From Halocatena marina (GTDB lineage: Archaea; Halobacteriota; Halobacteria; Halobacteriales; Haloarculaceae), in NCBI RefSeq assembly GCF_023276375.1, contig NZ_JALLPK010000001.1, positions 3,596,001 through 3,660,000 of the forward strand: 64,000 nt of DNA. Direction: 5' to 3'. Made by a program: the position numbers and the translations under genes. Positions 1-9,235 of the stretch are shown one piece after another. Below the pieces are notes generated by a model that saw only the letters and a list, made by a program, of their open reading frames with translations, did no database searches and was not told where the DNA came from. How positions within the stretch are numbered: position 1 is the stretch's first letter; every line of letters starts with the position of its first letter.

Positions 1-103
1 GACGCTCCCGGTGATGTGTGGATAGATTACTCCTCGTTTCGCCCAACGCATTGGCGTTTGCTATCATGTGGCAATCAAGGTTCATACAGACAGTCGCTTC
101 GAA

Positions 104-113
104 GGGTTTATCC
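104..113 (+). promoter_or_regulatory. TATA-like box of rpl10e
   Basis: An AT-rich TATA-like element (gggtttatcc) lies about 30 nt before the ATG at 140. The spacing suits an archaeal promoter whose transcript begins at or just before the start codon, and it helps choose the internal ATG over the upstream start at 68. Confidence 0.45.
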
Positions 114-139
114 ACGATCTGAGCTTCATTTCACGTACT

Positions 140-670
140 ATGGCCGATAAGCCCGCAACCATGTACCGGGATATCGATAAACCGTCGTATACTCGACGGG
201 AGTATATCACCGGTATTCCTGGCTCGAAGATCGCACAGTTCAAGATGGGAGAGGTCGACGTCGATCCTGACGAGTATCCTATCCAGATCAGTCTTCAGGT
301 TGAGGAGGCCGTTCAGATCCGTCACGGTTCCCTCGAAGCCGCTCGGCTGTCTGCCAATCGCCACCTCATCAAGGAGCTCGGCGAGAAGAACTACAAGATG
401 ATTCTCCGAAAGTTCCCCCACCAAGTGCTTCGGGAGAACAAACAGGCAACCGGTGCTGGTGCAGACCGTGTTTCTGACGGAATGCGACAAGCGTTCGGAA
501 AGATCGTCGGAACGGCTGCACGCATCCAAAACGGCGAGCGCGTATTCACCATCTGGTGTCACCCTGACCAAGCCGAAACCGCCAAGGATGCGCTCCGTCG
601 CGCATACAATAAGATGTCACCGCCGTGCCGAGTTGTGGTCGAGCGGGGTCAGGAACAGCTCGTTGCATAA
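140..670 (+). CDS. rpl10e: 50S ribosomal protein L10e (uL16 family)
   Basis: Large-subunit ribosomal protein of the L16/L10e family, located near the peptidyl-transferase centre and the tRNA entry region. The 176-residue product carries the archaeal L10e signature stretches: the N-terminal [14 protein letters not shown], the [15 protein letters not shown] segment, and the [16 protein letters not shown] and GKIVGTAAR segments. Length matches archaeal orthologues. The frame is open upstream to 68, but the conserved protein begins at [10 protein letters not shown], so the ATG at 140 is chosen; a TATA-like box 30 nt before it agrees. It stands alone here, with no other ribosomal gene in view. Very confident of the family. 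Confidence 0.97.
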   Translation: MADKPATMYRDIDKPSYTRREYITGIPGSKIAQFKMGEVDVDPDEYPIQISLQVEEAVQIRHGSLEAARLSANRHLIKELGEKNYKMILRKFPHQVLRENKQATGAGADRVSDGMRQAFGKIVGTAARIQNGERVFTIWCHPDQAETAKDALRRAYNKMSPPCRVVVERGQEQLVA

Positions 671-683
671 CTCTCGAAATATC

Positions 684-715
684 GACACTCGATCGTCATT
701 GGGCGATCGTCTGTC
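684..715 (+). terminator. Possible hairpin after rpl10e
   Basis: Two 12-nt arms, 684-695 and 704-715, pair except for a 2-nt internal mismatch; the core is CGATCG on both sides of an 8-nt loop. It lies 14 nt after the rpl10e stop. It may be a transcript 3' end or chance, because CGATCG is frequent in this genome. Confidence 0.3.
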
Positions 716-925
716 GTGGACACGAGTTTCTGTCGCGCTCACTGCTAGTCATGGTTTAAAATCAGCGACACGAACGTCCCGCGGGTAATTCTGTTCGAGC
801 GTGGCGTATGGGACAATCATCGAAGAAAGAGAGATCGTTGTAATGAGTTCTCTCTGTTGAGACGTCGGCAACATCAGATATGGAACGACAACTGATTCCG
901 ACAAACGAAACGCGTCGATCTCTTA

Positions 926-1195
926 CTATCGACTTACGGTCCGTACTTGGAACCGTTCGTACCCCCCATACGCCATCGCAAGAGAGCCAAGCCACCAGTT
1001 CCAGCGCTCGGGTAATCGTTTGTCGGGAGCATCACGGAGATTGCGAACGATCTCCTCTCTCGTGAGGGCATTTCCCGTGTCCGCTTCGAATCTACCGGAA
1101 TCAGAAAGGTCCAGCGCCTGCCGGACGACGACGCGGCGTTCACCCGGCGTCGGGTCGAACTCTTCGAGGGCGTCTCCAAGCCGATCGCGGTCCAT
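926..1195 (-). CDS. Conserved haloarchaeal small protein, unknown function
   Basis: An 89-residue soluble acidic protein with no membrane segment and no cysteine. It begins MDRDRLGDALEEF and has a conserved-looking Trp-rich patch near residues 66-72 (RWNWWLGSL) followed by an AYGGYERF motif. I recognise it as a hypothetical protein typical of haloarchaea but know no function. A TATA-like AATAAAG lies about 25 nt upstream on the minus strand, consistent with a leaderless monocistronic gene. It is separated from rpl10e by about 250 nt of apparently empty sequence. Confidence 0.75.
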   Translation of the reverse strand: MDRDRLGDALEEFDPTPGERRVVVRQALDLSDSGRFEADTGNALTREEIVRNLRDAPDKRLPERWNWWLGSLAMAYGGYERFQVRTVSR

Positions 1196-1789
1196 ACGCT
1201 AGTGTCGGTCGCGGTTGGCTTTATTCTGCCGTCAATATTGACAGCACACTTCATACCTACTGAATCAGTCAATATTTGTCTCGTGAAAAGAGAGCGTATA
1301 ATTCCACCGCCAGCTACTTACACGCATTTTGTCGTTCTATATCCAACCATTAACAGATGTATTCTACGTAGATTCTCTTCTGGTAGGACGAGTCGAAAAT
1401 TTCGAAATCTATCTATCGAACACCGGTTCGAGTGGGAAATTGTACGTCCTACACCGCTCGACCTACGTCTCGATCACTTCGTGGCTGTCCCAAAGTTCGA
1501 ACAGAAATGATCGCATGCACTTCCCATCAGCCGACGATCTCACTGAAACCGGATCAAGTGAGGTCCTTCCGCCGTGTCGTGCCATCTGTGCTGGATCAAG
1601 ATGACCTTTACCAGCGTGCTGGTGTTCATCGATCGTCCAATCAGATATCTTTCCGACTAGTGTGAATCCTATCCGACAGTGAAACTATCTGGGAGCGCGT
1701 GATAGATCGACACGCTCGGAAGCATCAATAAATACGAAAGATATATAATCAATTATTTGTCAGTGCTCGGTGCACACGGTAGAGCGGGA
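1196..1789. other. Gene-free stretch before gap
   Basis: About 590 nt, AT-richer than the flanking genes. Short open frames here (the longest about 100 codons) lack haloarchaeal composition, being rich in Ser, Arg and Cys, and lack start signals. No RNA gene or repeat was recognised. It separates the small protein from the gap 3' end. Confidence 0.5.
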
Positions 1790-2803
1790 TTATAGTCCGA
1801 TGCCGAGCGATTCGTTCGTCGTCGATATGCTCTCTCTGGCGTCTGCCTGTTCGGTCACGGCGCGAATGGCGTCGATGTTTTCGGGAACAACATCGCTCTC
1901 CTGATGAATCGCTTGGAAGAGATAGAGGTCGTTGCCCTCCATGCTGATCGATTCCTCCCAGAGGCAGTTCTCCCAGATATCTCCGCGCGGGCGGCCTGCG
2001 TCGTGGGCGAACTCCTTTAGCTTGCCTGCTCCGTCGATCGCCAAGCGTTCGGGGATGAGAAAGAGCCGCGACTCCTCAGCGAAGCGGTCACGTACTTCTT
2101 CGGCCGTTGGTGTCGATTCGAGCGTGACGTTGACGCTGTGTGTGTGCATGAGCGTCGCGGGGACTTTCATCCCGAGCGTGTCGATAGCGAGATCTGGGAA
2201 GATGGTGTTTACGTCCGGACCGTGGTGTGACGGAAGCGTAACGGGATTCGGGAGGATGTCGTTGATGGGGCCACGGGACGTTTGGCCGGGATCGCCGCCG
2301 CGGCGAACGAGCGTAATTCGTGCCTTCTCGACACCGTACTGTTCTTGGAGCGGTGCAAGCAGCCGCGAGAGGCCTGTCGTATTACAAGAGACAACGCGGA
2401 CGTGAGATGCTCCGGCGGCCGCACTATAGTTCCCGCGGGCATTGAAACTCACATCGACGAGGTCGGCGTCCTCACCGCCCTGATAGAGCGCCGGTGTGTC
2501 GTATTCCTCGTACATCGATTTGTTCTGTGCGGCGACGCCGGACGGACACGCATCGACGACGACATCACTCTTCTCGACGAGCTCTGTAACCGAGCCAGCG
2601 AGGTCGATTCCTGCTTCCTCGAACAGCGGCATGCGATCCTCGATGGCGGCAAAGAGCGGATATCCGTTTCGAACCGCGGCTTCTGCCTCGAAGTTGGGGC
2701 GGGTCTTGGCGACCCCCGCAAGCTCCATATCTGGTTGCTGTGCGACCGCGTCTGCAACGCGCTTGCCGATTGTTCCGTACCCGTTGATCCCAACCGTGAT
2801 CAT
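1790..2803 (-). CDS. gap: Type II glyceraldehyde-3-phosphate dehydrogenase
   Basis: Archaeal-type phosphorylating GAPDH that interconverts glyceraldehyde 3-phosphate and 1,3-bisphosphoglycerate, used in gluconeogenesis and lower glycolysis in the cytoplasm. The 337-residue length is normal for the archaeal class. The N-terminal Rossmann motif is [16 protein letters not shown] (residues 5-20). The catalytic cysteine lies in [12 protein letters not shown] (Cys140), and the HHGPD segment and the C-terminal acidic helix are as in the family. The ATG at 2803 gives the canonical start [10 protein letters not shown]. Monocistronic; the next gene upstream is divergent. Confidence 0.95.
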   Translation of the reverse strand: MITVGINGYGTIGKRVADAVAQQPDMELAGVAKTRPNFEAEAAVRNGYPLFAAIEDRMPLFEEAGIDLAGSVTELVEKSDVVVDACPSGVAAQNKSMYEEYDTPALYQGGEDADLVDVSFNARGNYSAAAGASHVRVVSCNTTGLSRLLAPLQEQYGVEKARITLVRRGGDPGQTSRGPINDILPNPVTLPSHHGPDVNTIFPDLAIDTLGMKVPATLMHTHSVNVTLESTPTAEEVRDRFAEESRLFLIPERLAIDGAGKLKEFAHDAGRPRGDIWENCLWEESISMEGNDLYLFQAIHQESDVVPENIDAIRAVTEQADARESISTTNESLGIGL

Positions 2804-2970
2804 ACTTGGTATGCTCCACGGATGACGGTAAACGTTTCGAGGTTATTGGCGCTCTATTGACGATTTACTCGTGTCTGAGTAATGTTTCAATTCTGTAAGT
2901 CAGTATTCTGATAGATATATTGGGCCGAACGAAAGACAAACCCTAACCCTACTTCGATCGAGGGCTACCC

Positions 2971-3942
2971 ATGAGCGACCGACAGAGCACTGACGGAGCG
3001 TCCCTTCATACTGCTGCAACGACGGCCATCGATCAGTGTCTGCGTCTCAGTTCTGGTGAGACCTGTGTCATCGTGACGGACGACAAGCGCGAACCGATTG
3101 CTGAGGCACTGTACCGCGTTGCCAAGGAGCGGACAACGGACGTGACGATCGTTCGATATCCGCCTGGCGACCAGCATGGAGAAGAGCCACCGGAGCCAGT
3201 CGCGGCTGCCATGCGGGCGGGTGATGTCGTACTCGCTCCGACCACGAAGAGCTTGAGTCACACGCGGGCGCGGACAGACGCGAACGAAGCAGGCGCTCGG
3301 GTGGCCACCCTTCCCGGAATCACCGAAGCGGTGTTCACGACCGGACTCGACACCGATTACGAGGCGATCGAACGCCACTGCCAAGCAGTGTACGAGCAGG
3401 TTGCCGACGCAGACGAAATCCGCGTTACGACGCCCAATGGGACCGACATCACGTTCGAACCGGGTACTCGTGAGTGGTTACAGGATACAGGGATCGTCCG
3501 CGCGGGCGCGATGTCGAACCTGCCAGCGGGAGAGACGTTTATCAGCCCCGAAACGGCTTCCGGAACGTACGTTGTCGATGGCACGATGATGCCCTACGGA
3601 CTGCTTGAGGATGGACAGACGCTCGAATTCGAGGTCGAGGAAGGGTTCGTGACGTCGATCAGTGACGAAGAGATCCGCCAGCAGGTCGAAACTGCGTCCG
3701 AAGCAGTCGGCCGCGCAGCGTACAATCTCGCCGAACTCGGTATCGGGACAAACGTCGCTGTCTCTAAACTCGTCGGTTCAGTCCTCCTCGATGAGAAAGC
3801 AGCCGGTACTGTTCACATCGCTATCGGTGACGACGCCGGTATCGGTGGAGACACTGAGGCACCGCTGCACCTCGATGGTATCATTCGGGAGCCGACCGTC
3901 ACTGCCGACGGCGAGGAAGTGACACTACCTGTCACACAGTAG
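2971..3942 (+). CDS. Aminopeptidase T-like (M29 family) protein
   Basis: Probable metal-dependent aminopeptidase of the M29 family, 323 residues. The C-terminal half shows the family pattern: an ELGIGTN segment, a DEKAAGTVHIAIGD segment (around residue 280) and a final LHLDGII segment supplying metal-ligand Asp, Glu and His residues. The N-terminal half resembles the alpha/beta domain of these enzymes (GDVVLAPTTKSLSHT around residue 77). It is shorter than classical AmpT of about 370-410 residues, so it may belong to the broader M29-like group that includes non-peptidase members such as dihydroxypyridine dioxygenases. Divergent from gap, with a TATA-like GATATATT about 55 nt upstream. Confidence 0.85.
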   Translation: MSDRQSTDGASLHTAATTAIDQCLRLSSGETCVIVTDDKREPIAEALYRVAKERTTDVTIVRYPPGDQHGEEPPEPVAAAMRAGDVVLAPTTKSLSHTRARTDANEAGARVATLPGITEAVFTTGLDTDYEAIERHCQAVYEQVADADEIRVTTPNGTDITFEPGTREWLQDTGIVRAGAMSNLPAGETFISPETASGTYVVDGTMMPYGLLEDGQTLEFEVEEGFVTSISDEEIRQQVETASEAVGRAAYNLAELGIGTNVAVSKLVGSVLLDEKAAGTVHIAIGDDAGIGGDTEAPLHLDGIIREPTVTADGEEVTLPVTQ

Positions 3943-4002
3943 AACGAAACAGCCGGCCAAACCGCTCATCTTCGCACGCTCATCGAGCACGGACGAACGG
4001 CC

Positions 4003-4010
4003 TTTTACTT
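4003..4010 (+). promoter_or_regulatory. TATA-like box of the zinc-finger/pcm pair
   Basis: TTTTACTT lies about 25 nt before the ATG at 4030. This spacing points to a leaderless transcript beginning at 4030 and argues against the upstream TTG at 4009. Confidence 0.4.
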
Positions 4011-4029
4011 GTCGACGTGTAACGCCTGT

Positions 4030-4677
4030 ATGAACGAACCAACTGGACACGTTCCGGTGTCATGTCCTGCCTGCTCACCGGATACGCCAACAGTACACGA
4101 AGTACTCTCGCCGGGTGGGCAGACGACTGTGCGGTGTACTGAATGCAATCACGTCCATAAAACGCGCATCGAGGAAGAACGCACCGTCGAACGGGATGTC
4201 ATCGTTTCACAGGATGGCGAATCATTTCACACTCACGTCGACGCGCCTGCATCGGAGACGATCGCGGTCGGCGAGGAGTTCATTGTCGACACTGACGAAG
4301 TGCTCATGACCGTTCGTATCACGGATCTCGAACTCGGCGAGGAGCGTAAAAATCGTGCTCCTGCCGAGGACGTAGATACCATTTGGACGCGAGCAGTCGA
4401 CAATGTGAGCGTTTCGATCACGATCAACCCACTCGATGGACGACACGACGATTCGCGGAGCATCGATGCGCTCGTCCCTGGCGATTATGAATTCACCGTC
4501 GGCGCAACCGAAGAACTCGGCGACGAGGAGTTCACGGTCAAATCGATCAAACTGCGCGAAGACGCGGTTGGCTACGACTTCGATCAACTCGATCTCGGCG
4601 GCGATTCGGCGGTGGCAAAGGACATCCAGCGCGTGTACGCGGACGATGAATCGAGTTCGGCGTGGTCTGCCTGGTAA
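4030..4677 (+). CDS. HVO_0476-family zinc-finger protein
   Basis: A 215-residue haloarchaeal protein of unknown role. The N-terminus holds two CxxC knuckles (SCPACSP around residues 12-15 and RCTEC around 36-39) likely to bind one zinc. A long acidic domain of mostly beta character follows. The family is known from Haloferax HVO_0476. The ATG at 4030 is preferred because it gives the usual N-terminus just before the first knuckle and matches the TATA spacing. It ends 2 nt before pcm, so the two are probably cotranscribed. Confidence 0.85.
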   Translation: MNEPTGHVPVSCPACSPDTPTVHEVLSPGGQTTVRCTECNHVHKTRIEEERTVERDVIVSQDGESFHTHVDAPASETIAVGEEFIVDTDEVLMTVRITDLELGEERKNRAPAEDVDTIWTRAVDNVSVSITINPLDGRHDDSRSIDALVPGDYEFTVGATEELGDEEFTVKSIKLREDAVGYDFDQLDLGGDSAVAKDIQRVYADDESSSAWSAW

Positions 4678-4679
4678 CA

Positions 4680-5309
4680 ATGAACAACGAGACAGCACGG
4701 GAACGGCTTGTCAACGGGCTCGAACGGAGCAAACGCCTCCAGCGCGAGTCGGTTCTCGATTCACTTCGTGCTGTTCCTCGACACGAATTCGTCCCCGAGC
4801 GCTACCGAGAATGGGCCTACGAAGATCGGCCGCTTCCGATCGGTCACGACCAGACGATCAGCGCGCCGCACATGGTCGCTATCATGACCGATCGACTGGC
4901 GCTCTCTCAGGGAGACCGCGTGCTCGAAATAGGGACTGGGTGTGGCTATCACGCTGCCGTTGTCGCCGAGACCATCGATGCGGGTACCGTCTACAGCGTC
5001 GAGTACGTCCCCGAACTCGCACAGAGCGCACGGGAACGACTCGACCGGCTGGGATACGACGTACACATCAAAGCCGGCGATGGACACAACGGATGGCCCG
5101 AACACGCTCCCTATGACGGCGTGTATCTCACGTGTGCCATCCCAGAACTGCCCGAGGCACTCATCGAACAGGTCGTTCCCGGCGGTCGGATCGTCGCACC
5201 CATCGGAGAACAAACCCAGAAGCTACTCGTCGCTGAAAAGAGAGCGGATGGGTCGCTGTCGCGGAGAATCGACGGCCGCGTTCAATTTGTCCCAATGCGC
5301 GGTGGATAG
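4680..5309 (+). CDS. pcm: Protein-L-isoaspartate O-methyltransferase
   Basis: Repairs isoaspartyl residues in damaged proteins by S-adenosylmethionine-dependent methylation. The 209-residue product has the family N-terminus (VPRHEFVPE around residue 37), the substrate-side QTISAPHMVA segment, SAM motif I VLEIGTGCGYHAA (around residue 82) and the late GGRIVAPIG strand. The ATG at 4680 follows the preceding stop by 2 nt and gives the usual start, so translational coupling with the zinc-finger gene is likely. Pairing of pcm with this zinc-finger family may mean a role in protein quality control, which is inference. Confidence 0.95.
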   Translation: MNNETARERLVNGLERSKRLQRESVLDSLRAVPRHEFVPERYREWAYEDRPLPIGHDQTISAPHMVAIMTDRLALSQGDRVLEIGTGCGYHAAVVAETIDAGTVYSVEYVPELAQSARERLDRLGYDVHIKAGDGHNGWPEHAPYDGVYLTCAIPELPEALIEQVVPGGRIVAPIGEQTQKLLVAEKRADGSLSRRIDGRVQFVPMRGG

Positions 5310-5736
5310 TAGACGGGAACACGGTTCTCACTGCTCTCGTGCTGAGATACTCCTGTCGTGAAGATTCCTGATACGAGCAGTGTTCTTGGTCTCACCGAAC
5401 AGTGTTCCACCGGTGCGAAGCCGCTTCGTTTGTGAGAATTCCTGTGAAATCGAGCAGTGATCGCTCGCCTGTAAGGCGCTCGACAGTGTCGGAGAACGAT
5501 TCTCCCTGTTTCCGATTCTGAGCTGATGGTATACATCCTGCGTACCCCCGGCTGTTCCGGTACTCCGGTTCTCCCGAGCACACATTGCAACAACGGCTTG
5601 AACAGTGTGGCCTCCGAGGAATCAGGGGACGAATTCGTTTGTGCCGGTGGAGCTGTTTCACGCACAATGAGACGTTGATGTATTGTTGAAATTGTATCCG
5701 GATGGTTTTTCACGCGGCTAGTGCAAGTATTGCCAT
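5310..5736. other. Intergenic stretch before the aldehyde dehydrogenase gene
   Basis: About 430 nt. Overlapping short frames occur on both strands but all are Ser, Arg and Cys rich and unlike haloarchaeal proteins. A 50-codon frame at 5526-5678 (+) has four cysteines but no recognisable start signal. Nothing is supported as a gene; the promoter of the downstream gene must lie in the last 60 nt. Confidence 0.45.
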
Positions 5737-7266
5737 ATGAGCCAGCAGGCAACCGAAGCACACGGTCATTACATCGGCGGTGAGTTTGTCGACGGTGAGG
5801 GAGAATCGACGTTCGAATCCCGCAATCCGGCGACGGACGAGACGCTCGGGACGTTTCGACGGGGGACAGAAACGGACGTCGAACGAGCGATTTCGGCCGC
5901 CGAGGGTGCGTTCGATGAGTGGCGTGATCTCTCGCACATCAACCGTGCGGAGTATCTGTGGGAAATTTACCACGAGCTCAAAGAACGGACGGATGAACTC
6001 GGCGAGATCGTAACAAAAGAGTGTGGCAAGGAAATCTCCGAAGGGAAAGCCGACGTGGTCGAGGCGGCTCACATGGTCGAGTGGGCAGCTGGCGATGCGC
6101 GCCACCCACGCGGTGACGTCGTACCGAGCGAAATTCCCAGCAAGGATGCATACATGCGGCGCAAGCCAGCCGGTGTCGTCGGCTGTATCACGCCGTGGAA
6201 CTTCCCGGTCGCCATCCCGTTCTGGCACATGGCGGTTGCGCTTGTCGAAGGCAACACGGTCGTCTGGAAGCCCGCAGAACAGACGCCGCTTTGCGGTCAG
6301 ACCATCGCAGAGATGTTCGAGTCAGCGGGTCTCCCCGACGGTGTGTTCAACATGGTTCAGGGATACGGTGACGCTGGCGCAGCGATCGTCGACAGCGATG
6401 TCGATACGGTGCTGTTCACTGGAAGCGCGGAAGTTGGCCACGAAATCGCCGGAACTGTCGCCGCTCGTCCTGGCATCACCTGTGCGTGCGAAATGGGTGG
6501 GAAAAACGCGGTGCTCATCACGGAAGAGGCTGATCTCGACGTCGCAGTTCACAGTGCGGTCATGTCCTCGTTCAAGACGACTGGCCAGCGGTGTGTCTCT
6601 TCAGAGCGACTCATCATCCACGAAGATGTGTATGATGAGTTCAAATCGCGCTTTGTCGAACTCGCAGAAGATGTGACTGTCGGTGACCCGCTCGACGAGG
6701 CGACGTTCATGGGCCCACTCATCGAATCCCGGCAGGTCGATCGGTTCCACAAATACAACGAACTCGCGCGTGAAGAGGGTGCAAACGTCCTCGTCGACCG
6801 CGCCGAACTCGCTCCCGAAGAACGTCCCCACGAGAGTGGCAACTGGGTTGGCCCGTTCGTCTACGAAATCGATTACGACGACGCAGGCGAGACGCGTTGC
6901 ATCCGCGAAGAAGTGTTCGCGCCTCACGTTGCACTCATGAAATATTCGGGTGACATCGAACTCGGTGTCGAAATCCAAAATGATACTCCCTACGGATTGG
7001 CCGGAGCGATCATCTCGGAGAACTACCGACAGATCAACTACTACCGCGACCACGCTGAAGTCGGTCTAGCCTACGGGAATCTTCCCTGTATTGGAGCTGA
7101 AGTCCAGCTCCCATTCGGTGGCGTGAAGAAATCGGGCAACGGCTACCCAAGTGCCCGCGAAGTCATCGAAGCCGTCACCGAACGAACCGCGTGGACGCTC
7201 AACAATTCGAAAGACATTCAGATGGCACAAGGTCTCTCGGCTGATATCAAAACCAGCGACGATTGA
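5737..7266 (+). CDS. Aldehyde dehydrogenase family protein
   Basis: NAD(P)-dependent oxidation of an unidentified aldehyde. The 509-residue protein shows all ALDH landmarks: the TPWNFPVAIP segment (around residue 150), the FTGSAEVG nucleotide-binding motif, the general base Glu252 in CEMGGKN, the catalytic Cys286 in GQRCVSSER and the C-terminal LPFGGVKKSGNG motif. The N-terminal YIGGEFVDGEG start is typical. Its closest look is to the ALDH7/ALDH11-type branch used for semialdehydes, but the substrate cannot be read from context: neighbours are pcm on one side and a transporter on the other. Monocistronic. Confidence 0.93.
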   Translation: MSQQATEAHGHYIGGEFVDGEGESTFESRNPATDETLGTFRRGTETDVERAISAAEGAFDEWRDLSHINRAEYLWEIYHELKERTDELGEIVTKECGKEISEGKADVVEAAHMVEWAAGDARHPRGDVVPSEIPSKDAYMRRKPAGVVGCITPWNFPVAIPFWHMAVALVEGNTVVWKPAEQTPLCGQTIAEMFESAGLPDGVFNMVQGYGDAGAAIVDSDVDTVLFTGSAEVGHEIAGTVAARPGITCACEMGGKNAVLITEEADLDVAVHSAVMSSFKTTGQRCVSSERLIIHEDVYDEFKSRFVELAEDVTVGDPLDEATFMGPLIESRQVDRFHKYNELAREEGANVLVDRAELAPEERPHESGNWVGPFVYEIDYDDAGETRCIREEVFAPHVALMKYSGDIELGVEIQNDTPYGLAGAIISENYRQINYYRDHAEVGLAYGNLPCIGAEVQLPFGGVKKSGNGYPSAREVIEAVTERTAWTLNNSKDIQMAQGLSADIKTSDD

Positions 7267-7325
7267 ACTCGCTGCGCATACTATACGAAGAGCGTGACTG
7301 CTCGATGTAGGTAACGCACACGAAG

Positions 7326-7354
7326 AATCGTCGGGACCGGGCCACCCGACGATT
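7326..7354 (+). terminator. Hairpin downstream of the aldehyde dehydrogenase gene
   Basis: A perfect 10-bp stem (AATCGTCGGG at 7326-7335 with CCCGACGATT at 7345-7354) encloses a 9-nt loop, about 60 nt after the stop codon. It is the strongest hairpin in this interval and probably marks a transcript 3' end or a processing or stability element. No T-tract follows immediately. Confidence 0.45.
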
Positions 7355-7553
7355 TGTGGTGATGGGGGGTGGGTCGTCTACTGCCGGGCTGACGAGAAAA
7401 GCGTCGTCCCGGCGTCGAAACATCTTCTCTGAAGGATAATAAATATTCTCACTGTAGTCACACTACGCCTCTCCTACATTTTCACCCGATTCAAAAATAT
7501 ACTAGAAACAACAACAATGACACATTTGACATGGATTGACACTCTCACAGAAC

Positions 7554-7562
7554 CTATTTATC
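7554..7562 (+). promoter_or_regulatory. TATA-like box upstream of the MATE gene
   Basis: CTATTTATC, with transcription expected near 7580-7588. This places the tandem operator-like repeats (7564-7606) directly over the start site. Confidence 0.45.
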
Positions 7563-7563
7563 T

Positions 7564-7606
7564 AACCGAGTGGTCAGTTGGTATAGCAACCGACTAGCTG
7601 CTGGTT
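7564..7606 (+). repeat. Tandem operator-like repeats in the MATE promoter
   Basis: Two 19-nt units, 7564-7582 and 7588-7606, both begin AACCGA and end GGT(T). Each is roughly dyad-symmetric (AACC...GGTT), and the units are 24 bp apart start to start. They lie just downstream of the TATA-like box and over the expected start site, where a repressor would act. The HxlR-type gene downstream of the exporter is a plausible regulator, by inference. Confidence 0.4.
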
Positions 7607-7624
7607 AGTTCGGAGCGATCAATT

Positions 7625-7726
7625 ATGAGTATGTCTATGAATTCGGCGACTGCGACGGATGTAGATTCACGTTGGAAGAGCACATGGAACCGATGGAAAC
7701 GGCGAAGCGGGGGCATACGGGAGTGA
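7625..7726 (+). CDS. Possible 33-residue leader peptide before the MATE gene
   Basis: An ATG-started frame of 33 codons (product begins MSMSMNSATATDVDS, Trp/Arg-rich at the end). A GGAG Shine-Dalgarno-like tract at 7612-7615 has 9-nt spacing to it. Its TGA stop (7724-7726) overlaps a GTG (7723) in the exporter frame, so it could be translationally coupled to the MATE gene. Alternatively it is chance, with the exporter starting at the ATG 7684. No homologue recognised. Confidence 0.3.
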   Translation: MSMSMNSATATDVDSRWKSTWNRWKRRSGGIRE

Positions 7727-9213
7727 GCGTCCGAGCAACACTTGACCGACTCTTCTCACCGTCGGACGAACTCGATTTGACATCGGGACCAATTGCGAAG
7801 CCACTGCTCTATCTTTCCTTTCCGATCGTCATCACGAATCTCTTCCAGACGGCGTACAATCTCGCAGATACGTTTTGGCTCGGTCAGTACAACACGACTG
7901 CGCTCGCCGCCATCAGTTTCGCGTTTCCGATGGTGTTCTTGCTCATTTCGTTCGCTATCGGCTTATCAGTCGCTGGGAGCGTTCTGGTAGCCCAGCATAT
8001 CGGTGCAGAGCGAGAACGTGAGGCAGAGTACGCGGCTTCGCAAACAGTCACGTTCTCGATACTGGTGTCGATCCTCCTCGGCATGCTCGGACTGCTGTTC
8101 GTTGATCAGTATCTCGTTCTGCTGGGAGCTTCAGAGAGTGTTATCCCGCCTGTAACGGCGTACATGAAGGTCATCTCGGTAGGTCTTTTCGCCATGTTCG
8201 GATTCGCCGTGTTCATCGCTCTGATGCGTGGCTACGGCGACACCGTGACACCGATGCTCGTCATGTTCGGCTCTGTTGTCTTGAATATCGTTCTCGATCC
8301 GATTCTCATCTTCGGATTCGAGAACAACCCGTTGTTCGACTATCTCGGGATGGGCGGGCTGGAACTGTGGCTTCTCGGACAGACCGGATACCCCGGCTCT
8401 GGGATCGAGGGCGCGGCAATCGCAACCGTGTTCTCGCGGCTACTCGCGCTGGCCGTCGGTCTCGTGATCATGTTTCGGGGTCACCGCGGTGTCCAGATTC
8501 ACCTCGATCAGATGGTGCCAGATCTCGGCTATGCCCGACGACTCATCGATATTGGTATTCCAGCGTCGGTTGAGGCGACGGGGATCGCGATTTCGGCGAA
8601 CGTCTTGTTGTTCATCATTGCAGCGTTCACTGAGCCAGTTGTCGCTGCCTACGGAATCGCCATCCGTGTGTTCTCGGTGATCTTCCTCCCTGCACTCGCG
8701 TTCTCACAGGGCGTCGAAACGATGACCGGTCAGAATATCGGGGCCGGGAAGGAAGACCGCGCTGCACGCGCGAACAACTACAGCGCGAAGCTGTTGTTTG
8801 TCACACTCTCTGTACTCGGTGGTATCGTCTTCTTCACGGCCCACTCGATTGCAGCCGTGTTCAGTACAGATCCCGCTGTCGTCGAGATTGCCGCGACGTT
8901 CATGCAGTTTGCGGCGCTCACGTTCGGCGGAATCGGCGTGAGACACGCGTACACCGGTGGCTTTCGTGGAGCTGGCAAAACCGTCACTGCTGCGGTAATC
9001 GCAGTGTCTGTCCTTGGAGCTGTTCGGCTGCCGGTAGCGTGGATCGGCTCTACCCTGTTCGGTCCGCCCGGTGTCTGGACTGCGTTCGCTGTCTCGAACG
9101 TCACTGGCGGTGTCGTCGCGTATCTCTGGTTCCGGCGTGGAACGTGGCGTGGTAACGATCTCAGCGATCGATACGCCTCATCAGCGCTTTCAGAGTCAAC
9201 GAGCGACGACTGA
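7684..9213 (+). CDS. MATE family efflux transporter
   Basis: Cation-coupled multidrug or toxin exporter in the cytoplasmic membrane, about 500 residues with twelve predicted membrane segments. The first MATE repeat is evident in YLSFPIVITNLFQTAYNL and the ADTFWLGQ segment; the pseudo-repeat restarts after about residue 270 (GIPASVEATG) and contains the SQGVETMTGQNIGAGK segment. The start is uncertain: ATG 7684 is used here, a TTG at 7672 extends it, and a GTG at 7723 overlaps the stop of a small upstream frame and gives an N-terminus closer to relatives. Followed by a convergent HxlR regulator; tandem repeats in the promoter suggest repression. Confidence 0.93.
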   Translation: MEPMETAKRGHTGVSVRATLDRLFSPSDELDLTSGPIAKPLLYLSFPIVITNLFQTAYNLADTFWLGQYNTTALAAISFAFPMVFLLISFAIGLSVAGSVLVAQHIGAEREREAEYAASQTVTFSILVSILLGMLGLLFVDQYLVLLGASESVIPPVTAYMKVISVGLFAMFGFAVFIALMRGYGDTVTPMLVMFGSVVLNIVLDPILIFGFENNPLFDYLGMGGLELWLLGQTGYPGSGIEGAAIATVFSRLLALAVGLVIMFRGHRGVQIHLDQMVPDLGYARRLIDIGIPASVEATGIAISANVLLFIIAAFTEPVVAAYGIAIRVFSVIFLPALAFSQGVETMTGQNIGAGKEDRAARANNYSAKLLFVTLSVLGGIVFFTAHSIAAVFSTDPAVVEIAATFMQFAALTFGGIGVRHAYTGGFRGAGKTVTAAVIAVSVLGAVRLPVAWIGSTLFGPPGVWTAFAVSNVTGGVVAYLWFRRGTWRGNDLSDRYASSALSESTSDD

Positions 9214-9235
9214 CTGACGGCTGTCTGCGAACGCG

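Noticed and set aside
1202..1665. Three overlapping plus-strand open frames
   Set aside because: Ser/Arg/Cys-rich, no start signals, unlike haloarchaeal proteins; read as non-coding.
5282..5761. Minus-strand frame of 159 codons and a plus-strand 50-codon frame at 5526-5678
   Set aside because: Composition is not coding-like and the longer frame overlaps the aldehyde dehydrogenase start.
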